Positions 1 through 10,829 of a stretch of DNA of 64,000 bases are shown one piece after another; position 1 is the stretch's first letter; the number at the start of each line of letters is the position of its first letter. The notes below the pieces were generated by a model. The model saw only the letters and a program-made list of their open reading frames with translations. It searched no databases and had not been told where the DNA came from. The stretch is from positions 50,315 through 114,314 of the forward strand of contig JAHQIW010000955.1 in the NCBI GenBank assembly GCA_019055375.1, in the 5' to 3' direction. The translations under genes were made by a program, and so were the position numbers. The DNA is from Parelaphostrongylus tenuis (lineage: Eukaryota; Nematoda; Chromadorea; Rhabditida; Metastrongylidae).

Positions 1-794
1 AGATGTTCTACAACTGAACCTCATAAACAGCTCTGTTAGATCTTCGATATAGGATCAATATTTAAGTTTCTTTTATCTCAAGCAGCTTCTTAGCGGTAAC
101 GAAAATGATGTACTAAATCACCTATGAAGAATTTGAGATGAATCGGGATGATCTTTTACCTCATAGTAGTAGTTTTCTCTGAAGTCTTGCTTTATTCAGC
201 AGTCATATGGCGTGAAGGTTATATTTGAAATTTTTTCGTTGAACACGACCTGTTTTGCTTTTCTGGGGTGATGAGATGTGTTCGCAGTTGCCACTAAGTA
301 GTCAAAAAGACGCAATTTTGTGTTTGTCAGAATATGGTTGATGTCCTGTAATACGGCTTCCATTGCTGTTTCGTCTTCTCACCTTAAATTTTCGTGCTGT
401 TAAATCATTTTTGTTTACCATATCGAATCCTGTTCTGAAGTCTCCAACGCAAATGCGTAAAAAAACTTTTCGATGCGATGACTTCTCCCAAGCGCAGTAG
501 TACGAGTGCAATTCGTTGTTATGAACTGTTGGTAAGTAGTAGTTAATGATAGTGGTCTTCTTTTGACATGAAAGTCTTGCGCGTACAACCAGGCGCCGTG
601 AAAGAGTTTGTGCAAAGTGAGGAGGTGGTAGCACGTGGATGTACGACAAAACTACACCTGCGACACTTTGTTGCCTAAACTTTCATCCACAAAACGACAG
701 TATCGTCCTCTAGACGTTGTATGTCGCTCATCTTGCTTTCCGTTTCTTGTGAAGCAATCGTATAGACTTCGATATGTTCAACAGCCTAATACAC
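1..794. other. Unassigned flank left of the large inverted repeat
   Basis: No gene, RNA or repeat that I can recognise. Open frames in both strands overlap each other, carry no known motif and have no convincing splice signals, so I read them as chance. The large inverted repeat begins near base 795. Confidence 0.4.
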
Positions 795-2545
795 AGCGCT
801 CTAGGAAGGCAAATTCAAGGAAACAAGTGCATTCTAAATTTGCAGAAATTTCGAATGATTATAATTGTTCAGTGGTAAGCCTTAGTTTAGCAGTAAAGGT
901 CGTTTTATAAGACCCTCCCCGATAACGCCGCTGAATCCGGAAGGCATGAAAATGTCGCAAAATCGCGCGTAGAACGCGTCTAGTGGCTTGTGCAAGTATT
1001 TATAAAGATTTAAAAAGTAGATTCACAGAGCGACATATACACTCTTTTGTCTGCATCAGTGGGAAGCCCAATTTTTTGACACACATACCATAAATGTATA
1101 TCAACTCACATCAATCATCAAGCTCTAGCAAGCATGTAATTCACATCGTTTCATTTTTTTTCTAAGCTAATTTTTCTGTCAGTTTTTTTCAGTAGTGTAG
1201 ATGAAATATGGAGTCTGTATGTTTTTAGGGTCTTATATCTCCTCTTGCTTTTGGAACACTTTGAACTATTATATGTAACAAGAACTTGTCCACTACACAG
1301 TCTTAATGATCTCAGCATTTGGTAGTCTGTTTTAGATCACATGTGGACTATGTGGCGGTATTTTTTTAGTAATGAATATCCGACCTCATTCGCTGAACAG
1401 CAAGTTTTTATAGGAGCGTTAGTAATTATTCAAAGAGCTTAGATTTCTGGTTACACATCCACTTAGCTCTTTTTTCAAATACCCTTTCATAACGGTGTAA
1501 AATATAAAATTATGTTTTACAAAAGCACCTAATTATTTCATATCCCGCTTACATTTCCCTGGGAAACTCCTTACGTAAAGTGCTAAAACTCAATCGGTGG
1601 CACGAGTTTGAAAAATTCCAAAAGTGTGTTTGCTTTTTGGAAAGTTCTTTTGATAGCGCTGTAGGCAAAAGAAAACATTTTTGCTTTATACCTTGCCGAA
1701 CAGAGCTCTTTGTTTAAACTATTAGTAACCATTCGATAATGTAATATTAATTATTTAAACTCTGTACTGATTTCCTGGAAATGCCGTTTCTCAGAAAAAA
1801 TTAAGATCACGTTTTACAATTCCGGCAAGCTTGTATATCGGCTATTTCACGGGATGGGAAGGCGAGACAGAGGAGGAGCAGGTGCAAGGGGGGGAGGAGG
1901 GCGGGGCGATTGGTGGGGTCATTTATGTTGTTATTCACCTAAGAATTTTGCTACGCTTCAAAAGAAACTTCAGTCAAAACGATTGATTAACACACTATAA
2001 AGGTTTCTCTGCACTTTGATATGGTTTTCGTGTTTCAGCGAATTACACGCCACTAGACGCGTTCTGAGTACGATTTTGCGACATTTTCATGCCTTCCGGA
2101 TACAACGGCGTTATTGGAGAGAGTCTGATAAAATGACTTTTTCTGCTAGACAAACGCTTACCACTAAGCAATCATAATCATTCAAAATTTCTGCAAATCC
2201 ATAATGCACTTCTTCTTTGACCTTGCCTTCCTAGAGCGCTGTGTAGAAAAGTTCAAATTGCGTTACACACGAGACCCTCATTATTGCGCGCATAATTTGC
2301 TGGGCAGAGTTTTTCCCTGGATTATTAGTAGTCATTCGATAGCGTGAATCTTATAATTTTAGCACCGTACTTATTTTCTGAACGAATTCCTTCACTGCAC
2401 TGTAGCAAGGAATAAAACTGAGTCATATACACAATACACATTGCTTGTCGCTAGGGTGTGTAAGTGAATATGGATCGACGCGTGACCATAGACCACACAG
2501 GCAATATTCACACTTGAAGTACAACTTTTGTAACTGAATTTAGGG
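795..2545. mobile_element. Foldback element E, left-arm copy (outer end truncated)
   Basis: Bases 795-985 are the reverse complement of 2048-2250 and its continuation to about 2545, separated by about 1.06 kb of spacer, so this is a foldback element nested in the palindrome arm. The full version at 10,830-12,890 has roughly 500-bp inverted ends; here the left end is cut at about 795. No transposase frame is visible. The spacer carries a G-rich tract at 1888-1918. Confidence 0.7.
1888..1918 (+). other. G-rich tract with G-quadruplex potential
   Basis: A run of seven G followed by runs of three, four and four G with short loops fits the usual G3+ quadruplex pattern. The mirror C-rich tract lies at about 11,457-11,487. 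Formation in the cell is inference. Confidence 0.5.
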
Positions 2546-2599
2546 CATTTTCTCCTGTGACAAGGAGGGCGAGACCTCCGAAACACGCGTGTATGGCCC
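2543..2599 (+). ncRNA. Degenerate hammerhead-like motif in element E
   Basis: GGAGG (2564-2568) and CCTCC (2575-2579) form a perfect five-pair stem. It is followed directly by GAAA (2580-2583), a short self-complementary segment ACACGCGTGT and then TGGCCC, which could pair with GGGCA near 2543. The order stem II, GAAA, tiny stem III, stem I strand is that of a type I hammerhead ribozyme. The conserved CUGANGA box is not intact (CTGTGACAA is found instead), so cleavage is not expected. A mirror copy lies at about 10,776-10,832 on the minus strand. Confidence 0.35.
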
Positions 2600-4022
2600 T
2601 GGCGTAGCAACCTCGCCTAGGTTTAAAACTTCTTTTTGCAACACAGTTTATCTTAACAGATGAACTTCCGGCGGTCTCGTCATTTTTCCTGTTGGATTAA
2701 TAGAGGTGCTCAATGGTTTGGGTTGTAGACGACCTGAAGTTTGTACTTTTGAAGAGGCTGAAGATGCCAAAACATCAGTTATTTGAATAGATTGTAAGAA
2801 ATAAAAAAGCTGTTAACTATTGAGCAGTGCCGAGGTTAACAGATAATCCGTATAGAATCACTATATTTCGCATTATGAGTTCCATTAAAACGTTAACAAG
2901 TAGTTTCTTTGGTCTGAGGTACCCTTTTAGTATTTCGCACGATAAATTAGCCACAGTTAGCTCGTTGAACTTTATATGTTTCTCAGTGCACGGAAGTGGC
3001 ATGTGTGGAAGAGGGGATGAAAGGAGCATTATACATCACAGTTCGACATTCGAGCACTCCGCGCACAGTTATGTTGCAGCTGCGAACCACTGTGAAATGA
3101 CAGAAAAAGTAGTGAGGGCTAATTGGATGTTACACTAAAAATTTAGTAGCAATCAAAGAGTATATTAGCCACTATCATTTAGAATGGTGAGTACATGACT
3201 ACCCAGTAGAGCTTTTGTTCGGACTTGGCTCGACGGCATATGAGTAAATGACCCTGAGTAAACCCTTCGCCCAATCAAAAAAGTGCCAGATGCTTCATTT
3301 CAAGAGCAAAATGACCAAATATGTATTATGCGAAGATCAATTTTCGAGTTTTTTTATATCAAAACTGTCTTCTTGTCCACTATTATTGCTTCTAAAGCTA
3401 GAAAGGCTCTTCTGACGTGAAATTTGAGTGGTGCTTCGACGGGTTGTTGACGGATTGATAAGGGTGAAAGTTTATTGTTTGTTCTCGTTGCTCTCACACA
3501 GTAAATCTTCCCGGATCCAACTCCGCGCGTTTTGGTGCCGTACATATTCAACACTGCTTTCAACGCTTTTAGCGCGAGTGGTAGCTAAAACTCGTTATGT
3601 TTTGGGAAAATAGAAGACCAAACATAAAAAGAGTTAAAATTTTGATAAGACAAAAAAGCTTAGGTTCTCTACGATTGAAGACATTGAAAAATACTTTGGA
3701 AAGAAGTTTACCGTATTGTTCGAGCTCAAAAAGCTTTCTTTAAAAGATTAGGATTTCATCTCTTGACGGTTCCGGTATATATAAGTCATCTACTACATAT
3801 TCCTCAGCAGGGGATAAAAAATGAACAGTTGCTGTGCTCATACTGCCTATAATTACCGCTATAACCGTAGATTTCATTGCGACAGAGTATGACGTCGCTG
3901 CTGCGATACAGTACGATGCAATAGACAAATACTCGGTGCTCTGAATAAGTGCGACGCTTACTTGTGCGGGTCAGCTGTGACTTGGGGTGTTCAAAAACGT
4001 TTATTCTTCGTCTGAAAATCCT

Positions 4023-4110
4023 TAGTGAATGCAAAATATTCCTATCAAGCGGGAGTCGATCTCGCATTTGACTCATATCGGGGCGTGTGCTGCCACTACG
4101 CCACTAATAT
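4023..4110 (-). repeat. tRNA-like SINE, family R3 (left arm)
   Basis: Read on the minus strand it has a tRNA A-box-like start (GGCGTAGTGGCAGCAC), a B-box-like GAGATCGACTCCCGC and the tail TTTTGCATTCACT that marks family R3. It is mirrored at about 9265-9352. It is not a functional tRNA because the acceptor stem does not close. Confidence 0.5.
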
Positions 4111-4306
4111 CACCTCTTCACCACTTTTTTTTCGATGTGAACTATCGTAGCTCTCAGCAACCAACCTATAACGGGCTTGATCTGATAAGCACATATCGGC
4201 ATTAAACCCAGCTACGCTGACAGGTATGACATCGATTGCTTAGAAAATTCCTTATTTCCTGTTTTTTTTAGCACTGATACTATGTCACAAATATACAGCG
4301 AAGAAG

Positions 4307-4368
4307 GTGGAGTGATGTACAAAGCATTCGGCATCTGGTAGGAGTTGAACGCGAGATTTACCCATAAC
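4307..4368 (-). repeat. Partial tRNA-like SINE, family R3 (left arm)
   Basis: Only the B-box half and the tail are present: on the minus strand CGCGTTCAACTCC followed by TTTGTACATCACTCC. It is mirrored at about 9007-9068. Confidence 0.45.
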
Positions 4369-4501
4369 TGGTCTTAATGATCTCTAAGTGGGTTTAATGC
4401 GAATGTGGGCTTACCAGATCGAATCCTTCAATGGTTGCTACGATATGCCTGTTAATCATTTTTGAGCCATGCATGTGGTTTGTTATTAGGAAACTTATAA
4501 A

Positions 4502-4545
4502 GCTCGATACACGTGTTTCGGCTTTGACAGCTTCGCCAATCGGGC
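4502..4545 (-). ncRNA. Hammerhead ribozyme, decayed copy (left arm, minus strand)
   Basis: On the minus strand stem I strands GCCCGA and TCGAGC flank a hammerhead layout: core box TTGGCGA (consensus CUGANGA, so damaged), a stem II with GCT/AGC, GAAA, then CACGTGTA with the two-pair stem III. Loss of the CUGA bases predicts an inactive ribozyme. The mirror copy is 8829-8873 on the plus strand. Confidence 0.6.
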
Positions 4546-4655
4546 AGTACCTTCGTTTTAGCCAGTCCTCTCGGGATGCACCAGTATCCCATACCAAGAG
4601 TGTGAAATTATCACTTAACGGAAAGTGATGGGATTGGCTATAGACGAAGGGTACT

Positions 4656-4697
4656 GCCCGACCGACGAGGCTGTCGAGGTTGAAACACGTGAATCGG
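4656..4697 (+). ncRNA. Hammerhead ribozyme, decayed copy (left arm, plus strand)
   Basis: GCCCGA (4656-4661) and TCGGTC form stem I with one mismatch; the core box reads CCGACGA instead of CUGANGA. Stem II is weakened, GAAA is at 4682-4685, and the T before the cleavage site is changed to A. All hammerhead parts are in order but several essential bases are altered. The mirror copy is about 8677-8718 on the minus strand. Confidence 0.6.
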
Positions 4698-4839
4698 TCT
4701 CTATGAGTTGCTCTATAACAAGCCACACACGGTTCAAAAATGATTATCAAGCATGTTGAAAGTTGATCGTGTTCCTAAGAAAACACTCGAAACGACCGGT
4801 TGCTACGATAGTTAATGCCGACGCGAGTGTTGTAAAGCG

Positions 4840-4933
4840 GTGGCATCGGTGGTGTAGAATTAGCAAGCGCTTCCGATATGGGTGAATCGTGGGTTTAACT
4901 CCCTCCCGATGTTGAATAATCTGCATATCACTC
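4840..4933 (+). repeat. tRNA-like SINE, family R3 (left arm)
   Basis: The A-box-like segment TCGGTGGTGTAGAATTAGC is followed by a B-box-like GGGTTTAACTCCC and the family tail CTGCATATCACTC. It is mirrored at about 8442-8535. A SINE-like origin from a tRNA gene is inferred from the internal promoter-like boxes. Confidence 0.55.
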
Positions 4934-5694
4934 TACATTTTTAGATGCATATTTTTTAACATCGTATCACTGCTTAGAAACGAAAAAAAAATTTTCTCAG
5001 ATAATAGGCTTCCTATTCAATTAAGTTGGGTCCAACTATATATTTCTTCAAGGTTTATGCCTAGCTACTTCTGTTGCTTAAAAGATTTGGTAACCTTTTT
5101 CATTACTTTTTCCCTGTTTCCTTTCTCTATTTAATGAATTTGTAATCTGGATAATTGGTTGTTAGAATAATCTTGTGAATAGCTCTGTCTTTGGTGATTG
5201 TACGGAATCAGCCATAATTGTGAATACGAGTGTAGTGTGAGGAACACCTGAATAAAGATAGACTCCACTGATTTCTTTGGATATGACTTGTCCTTACATA
5301 TACTCTGCGGATATCAGCACTTTTCAAATTCGATACTATTTTATCGCATTTATTCACCCTTAACTAGGGCTTTCGAACAATTCACGTCCTTTTTTTCTGC
5401 GCTCGGTGAGGACATTGTCTTCTCATAAATTTTGCAAAACATTTTTCGAGACAATTCTCTTTGGGATCTTTTGCATCTGAGAGCCAGGGCGCTCACAGGT
5501 GAACTGCGGGAGAGTCTCGGAGGAGGTAGCCGAACTCTTTTTCCTAATAGCATGCATCACTGTCCAATGCGCTACTTTCCTCCTCCTGACTTCCATAGTA
5601 CTAGACAGAACTGGAAACTCCAATACGTCTTATCTGTTTTACCAACTTGATGCCAGACATTTGTAACTGACGATGGAAATTTTCTCAGTGGTAT

Positions 5695-6017
5695 CATCGA
5701 TTTTGATCGGTAGCCATGGAGGAAAAGGATAAAGTTCTCGGCGTTGATCAATCCTTGAGGGCTGCGCCATGTAATCATCTTCAATTTTGAGCTTCGTTTG
5801 AGGTGACTGAATGCATATCTGGCCTTCACTCGCACTCGCAGTGGCCTCCAGCTATTTCGAATCAGTGCTGCTTATCCTCTCAGACAAGTTCCAACAAATC
5901 CGGTACTAATTTACCTACTCCGGGGGACGTATGGCTTGATGAGCCATGAGCGCGCAATCGAAACATCGACCTTGTGCGCGACGCAGAGCACCTCTAACCA
6001 CTGTGCCTCATGCGCTC
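5695..6017 (-). repeat. tRNA-derived SINE, family R1
   Basis: On the minus strand the head (about 6016-5945) starts GAGCGCATGAGGCACAGTGG, carries TTAGAGGTGCTCTGCG and a B-box-like TTTCGATTGC, and ends GCGCTC, complementary to the first bases as in a tRNA acceptor stem. A body of about 240 bases follows that matches the body of the copy at 17,579-17,870 (shared GAGTGCGAGTGAAGGCC-like and TGTCTGAGAGGATAAGCAGC stretches). Confidence 0.7.
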
Positions 6018-7489
6018 ACTCAGCTTCACTCGTGAACATCGGATCGGATTCCATAAGCCCTGAAAATTATTCACTCTGCTGAATCAAACAGTAATCAAAA
6101 ATGTGATCACCGAAGATCAATGTGACTTCGTGATCAAGTTATTCAGCTCCATGTTTTGTACCTATTGAAGGATGGACGATTTTGGAACCTCTTCAAATTG
6201 CATGAACGCGCTATTACATTGGTGTTTTTTTATTGATGGATTAATGCATCAAGCACGAGGAAAAGTTATCTACTATTACCTTGGTAAGACAGCTGTTGTT
6301 TCGAATGGTCACTCAATCCTTTTTTGAATATTACGATACCATTTCATTGGAATTCTCCATACACTGTGATCACCACGTGAGAAAACGGACCAGCGGCACA
6401 CAATTCAAATAGCCTGCATATATTCATATGACCCGGTATCAAGGATTTTCCGAATCTCTACACTCTTTCCATTCGACTAATTATCTCGCATGTTCCGCCT
6501 ATTAGGGTGTTTGGACTTAGGTGACTGTTCAATTAATACTAAAGGATTTGGTCTTTCTCATGGATGCCTTCGAATAGTTGCCGATTTGCTTTCGATATGG
6601 ATTAGCTCTTTTCGAGTACTTTTTCGATTCGTCATCAAACGACGTCATCACCTTCATTATTAGAGAAAACTCTTCTCAAGACCACTTTTGGCAACCCTAC
6701 GGCGGAGTTGGAAAGGAGGCCTGGTCATTTTGTAAAAAGATTGAAACAGCACCCATCCGCTACTTTTGAACAACATCTCTAACTATTTCAGTCCCACATT
6801 CCTTTCTATTTTGTTCAAGTTCACAGTTATCAAATAAAAACCATTATAACATGGAGTTTTGATATAGCTACGGTGTTAAACATGGAGCTTTTGTATAGCC
6901 GTGATTTCACAAATTCATTCTTTGACGGGTATGAACTAAATTTACTGAGTTCGTCGTTGTTATTGCTTAAGAAAATTTGAAAAAAAAAACCTATTTGTCA
7001 TAATGGAGGATGGATTGCACAGTGGTAATGATGTCGTTAATACGCGCAAATTATTGGTCTGATCACGTCCGAGCTAACCAAGTCAATCAAGCCTTTCATC
7101 TTTCCCGGCTCGAGAAATTAGTACTGAACTTGTATGAGTTCTTTCTATGCAAGATACTGAAGCACGGCTTACCATAAACCAAACTTCCAAAAAGAAGATT
7201 TTTCCTATCAAGAGCATTCATGAAAAATCACTAAAAATCCACAAGTGGCACTGAATTCAAAAGTTTTTGTTTGTGAGGTGCACGAGGAAGTGAATCGGAT
7301 GTAGAAAGTATAAGGATTCACACAGTTTTTTCTAACGAATTATGCATAAAGTCAGTATAATATATTCTTGTCTTGACTACTAAAGTTAAAGTTGGGAACT
7401 GATATTTGCAAAGTGTATCAGCCCATTTAGAAGTCCCGAGGAAGATTCTGCTAGAATTTTAAGTATCATATGGAGCTCTATAAGTCAGT

Positions 7490-7690
7490 GGAAACTGACT
7501 CACTTCGAGTTCGTTCGCTTGCAGATAGTCCCGAACTGCTATTGATTCCGGTTCAGAACACGCCTTTGGGCCAGGGTATGTCGCACGACAGATCGATGGC
7601 TTGGTGAGCCATGAGCGCGATATTGAACCACTGACCTCGTAAGCGACGCAGAGCACCTCTATCCACTTCGCCACATGCGCTCTCACTCAA
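7490..7690 (-). repeat. tRNA-derived SINE, family R1, second copy
   Basis: On the minus strand the head reads GAGCGCATGTGGCGAAGTGG, then ATAGAGGTGCTCTGCG and the B box GGTTCAATATC, ending GCGCTC to close an acceptor-like stem. Its body differs from the 5.7 kb copy after CAAGCCATCG. Part of that body, 7539-7591, recurs inverted at 8318-8370. Confidence 0.65.
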
Positions 7691-8441
7691 TATGCAATGA
7701 CTAAATAATTTGGCCTCTATTCCTTCATAAGTAGGGGTGTATCCCACTACAAGACAATGGCTGTGTCAAAAGACACCGTTTTAGTGATGAGCATGCAAGG
7801 GCGAAACAACGCTGTTCGGTACTGTATAGGTGCTGCACCAGGCCTCATAAAAGACTCAAAACATGTTATTATGTTATCATGTTATCAGATTGCTAGTTGC
7901 TTCAGTCGTTCACAGTGGAGCTCTAAACCATCTATGTCTCATCGAAATATTATTATGAGTTAATGCATTTGGTTAGCATGCACCACAGAAAGAGTGAAAT
8001 GAGAGTTGGATTCCAGTATGACAGCAAGCTAGTTAACTGGCAATTAGCTGCAGAACGCTATCGTTCAGAACCGGATGTGGAGAAACAATTGTCGCCTTTC
8101 CAATTGTACACAACAAAATCTACATACTAATTGCTGCGGTAATGTCGATTTGAACAGAAATTTCAATTGGTTTTGGTCAAGGATCAGGTCAGTAGGTCTA
8201 TCGTGTAGTTGCAGCATACTGTCACTAATGGAAGATCCACATTGCCCTGTCTTCTTCGGCCGGTTTACAAACATACAATGTCATAGAAAAAAACTGCCTC
8301 TTCGCCAACAGATCCCTGTCGTGCGACATACCCTGGCCCAAAGGCGTGTTCTGAACCGGAATCAATAGCAGTTTTTGAGAAAATTTTTTTTTCGTTTCTA
8401 AGCAGTGATACGATGTTAAAAAATATGCATCTAAAATGTAG

Positions 8442-8535
8442 AGTGATATGCAGATTATTCAACATCGGGAGGGAGTTAAACCCACGATTCACCCATATCG
8501 GAAGCGCTTGCTAATTCTACACCACCGATGCCACC
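8442..8535 (-). repeat. tRNA-like SINE, family R3 (right arm)
   Basis: Mirror copy of 4840-4933: the same A-box-like, B-box-like and CATATCACTC tail segments on the opposite strand. Confidence 0.55.
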
Positions 8536-8576
8536 GCTTTACAACACTCGCGTCGGCATTAACTATCGTAGCAACC

Positions 8577-8929
8577 GGTCGTTTCGAGTGTTTTCTTAGG
8601 AACACGATCAACTTTCAACATGCTTGATAATCATTTTTGAACCGTGTGTGGCTTGTTATAGAGCAACTCATAGAGACCGATTCACGTGTTTCAACCTCGA
8701 CAGCCTCGTCGGTCGGGCAGTACCCTTCGTCTATAGCCAATCCCATCACTTTCCGTTAAGTGATAATTTCACACTCTTGGTATGGGATACTGGTGCATCC
8801 CGAGAGGACTGGCTAAAACGAAGGTACTGCCCGATTGGCGAAGCTGTCAAAGCCGAAACACGTGTATCGAGCTTTATAAGTTTCCTAATAACAAACCACA
8901 TGCATGGCTCAAAAAATGATTAACAGGCA
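8577..8929. mobile_element. Inverted pair of hammerhead-bearing repeats (right arm copy)
   Basis: Mirror copy of the 352-bp unit at 4446-4797 with one extra A in a homopolymer near 8915. It is flanked by TATCGTAGCAACC at 8564-8576 and 8930-8942. The plus-strand ribozyme copy is at 8829-8873 and the minus-strand one at about 8677-8718. Confidence 0.7.
8829..8873 (+). ncRNA. Hammerhead ribozyme, decayed copy (right arm)
   Basis: GCCCGA (8829-8834), core TTGGCGA (8835-8841), a GCT/AGC stem II, then CCGAAACACGTGTATCGAGC. The layout is identical to the intact copy at 61,323 but CUGANGA is damaged, so it is probably inactive. Confidence 0.6.
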
Positions 8930-9006
8930 TATCGTAGCAACCATTGAAGGATTCGATCTGGTAAGCCCACATTCGCATTAAACCCACTTAGAGATCATTA
9001 AGACCA

Positions 9007-9068
9007 GTTATGGGTAAATCTCGCGTTCAACTCCTACCAGATGCCGAATGCTTTGTACATCACTCCAC
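9007..9068 (+). repeat. Partial tRNA-like SINE, family R3 (right arm)
   Basis: Mirror copy of 4307-4368, B-box half and tail only. Confidence 0.45.
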
Positions 9069-9264
9069 CTTCTTCGCTGTATATTTGTGACATAGTATCA
9101 GTGCTAAAAAAAACAGGAAATAAGGAATTTTCTAAGCAATCGATGTCATACCTGTCAGCGTAGCTGGGTTTAATGCCGATATGTGCTTATCAGATCAAGC
9201 CCGTTATAGGTTGGTTGCTGAGAGCTACGATAGTTCACATCGAAAAAAAAGTGGTGAAGAGGTG

Positions 9265-9352
9265 ATATTAGTGGCGTAGTGGCAGCACACGCCCCGATAT
9301 GAGTCAAATGCGAGATCGACTCCCGCTTGATAGGAATATTTTGCATTCACTA
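9265..9352 (+). repeat. tRNA-like SINE, family R3 (right arm)
   Basis: Mirror copy of 4023-4110 with the same internal boxes and TTTTGCATTCACT tail. Confidence 0.5.
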
Positions 9353-10829
9353 AGGATTTTCAGACGAAGAATAAACGTTTTTGAACACCCCAAGTCACAG
9401 CTGACCCGCACAAGTAAGCGTCGCACTTATTCAGAGCACCGAGTATTTGTCTATTGCATCGTACTGTATCGCAGCAGCGACGTCATACTCTGTCGCAATG
9501 AAATCTACGGTTATAGCGGTAATTATAGGCAGTATGAGCACAGCAACTGTTCATTTTTTATCCCCTGCTGAGGAATATGTAGTAGATGACTTATATATAC
9601 CGGAACCGTCAAGAGATGAAATCCTAATCTTTTAAAGAAAGCTTTTTGAGCTCGAACAATACGGTAAACTTCTTTCCAAAGTATTTTTCAATGTCTTCAA
9701 TCGTAGAGAACCTAAGCTTTTTTGTCTTATCAAAATTTTAACTCTTTTTATGTTTGGTCTTCTATTTTCCCAAAACATAACGAGTTTTAGCTACCACTCG
9801 CGCTAAAAGCGTTGAAAGCAGTGTTGAATATGTACGGCACCAAAACGCGCGGAGTTGGATCCGGGAAGATTTACTGTGTGAGAGCAACGAGAACAAACAA
9901 TAAACTTTCACCCTTATCAATCCGTCAACAACCCGTCGAAGCACCACTCAAATTTCACGTCAGAAGAGCCTTTCTAGCTTTAGAAGCAATAATAGTGGAC
10001 AAGAAGACAGTTTTGATATAAAAAAACTCGAAAATTGATCTTCGCATAATACATATTTGGTCATTTTGCTCTTGAAATGAAGCATCTGGCACTTTTTTGA
10101 TTGGGCGAAGGGTTTACTCAGGGTCATTTACTCATATGCCGTCGAGCCAAGTCCGAACAAAAGCTCTACTGGGTAGTCATGTACTCACCATTCTAAATGA
10201 TAGTGGCTAATATACTCTTTGATTGCTACTAAATTTTTAGTGTAACATCCAATTAGCCCTCACTACTTTTTCTGTCATTTCACAGTGGTTCGCAGCTGCA
10301 ACATAACTGTGCGCGGAGTGCTCGAATGTCGAACTGTGATGTATAATGCTCCTTTCATCCCCTCTTCCACACATGCCACTTCCGTGCACTGAGAAACATA
10401 TAAAGTTCAACGAGCTAACTGTGGCTAATTTATCGTGCGAAATACTAAAAGGGTACCTCAGACCAAAGAAACTACTTGTTAACGTTTTAATGGAACTCAT
10501 AATGCGAAATATAGTGATTCTATACGGATTATCTGTTAACCTCGGCACTGCTCAATAGTTAACAGCTTTTTTATTTCTTACAATCTATTCAAATAACTGA
10601 TGTTTTGGCATCTTCAGCCTCTTCAAAAGTACAAACTTCAGGTCGTCTACAACCCAAACCATTGAGCACCTCTATTAATCCAACAGGAAAAATGACGAGA
10701 CCGCCGGAAGTTCATCTGTTAAGATAAACTGTGTTGCAAAAAGAAGTTTTAAACCTAGGCGAGGTTGCTACGCCAGGGCCATACACGCGTGTTTCGGAGG
10801 TCTCGCCCTCCTTGTCACAGGAGAAAATG

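Larger units (their letters stand above)
4446..4797. mobile_element. Inverted pair of hammerhead-bearing repeats with 13-bp flanking duplication
   Basis: Two related units face outward from a centre near 4600: one on the minus strand (hammerhead 4502-4545) and one on the plus strand (hammerhead 4656-4697). The 352-bp unit is bounded by the perfect direct repeat GGTTGCTACGATA at 4433-4445 and 4798-4810, as expected for a target-site duplication. Each unit carries the family sequence: GATTGGCTA, the ribozyme region, GTTGCTCTATAA or the like, then (G)GCTCAAAAATGATTA. Only the right-hand end keeps AAGAAAACACTCGAAAC. The mirrored copy is 8577-8929 with its own flanking repeats at 8564-8576 and 8930-8942. 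No protein is encoded. Confidence 0.7.
795..4999 (+). repeat. Left arm of a giant inverted repeat (about 4.2 kb)
   Basis: This segment is the reverse complement of about 8376-12580; paired coordinates sum to 13,374-13,376 throughout. The inner edge is sharp: bases 4981-4999 mirror 8376-8394 and similarity stops at 5000. From about 900 inward the arms look almost identical by eye, the differences seen being homopolymer lengths (for example five T near 4460 against six A near 8915, and five T near 4943 against four A near 8437). Between 795 and 900 a few real substitutions appear. Open frames inside the arm occur twice in mirror image and show no known domain, so I do not call them genes. The arm contains the foldback-element end, the hammerhead pair and tRNA-like repeats listed separately. 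Confidence 0.95.
5000..8375. other. Spacer of the giant inverted repeat
   Basis: This is single-copy relative to the arms. It holds two R1 tRNA-like repeats (5695-6017 and 7490-7690, both minus strand) and a 53-bp fragment at 8318-8370 that is the inverted copy of 7539-7591 and ends only a few bases before the right arm starts. The stretches 5000-5690, 6020-7480 and 7700-8310 show no gene or repeat that I recognise; open frames there are short and motif-free. Confidence 0.6.

Noticed and set aside
2392..4750. Protein genes suggested by identical open frames in both palindrome arms
   Set aside because: They are duplicated because the DNA is duplicated; they overlap repeats and ribozyme motifs and have no domains.
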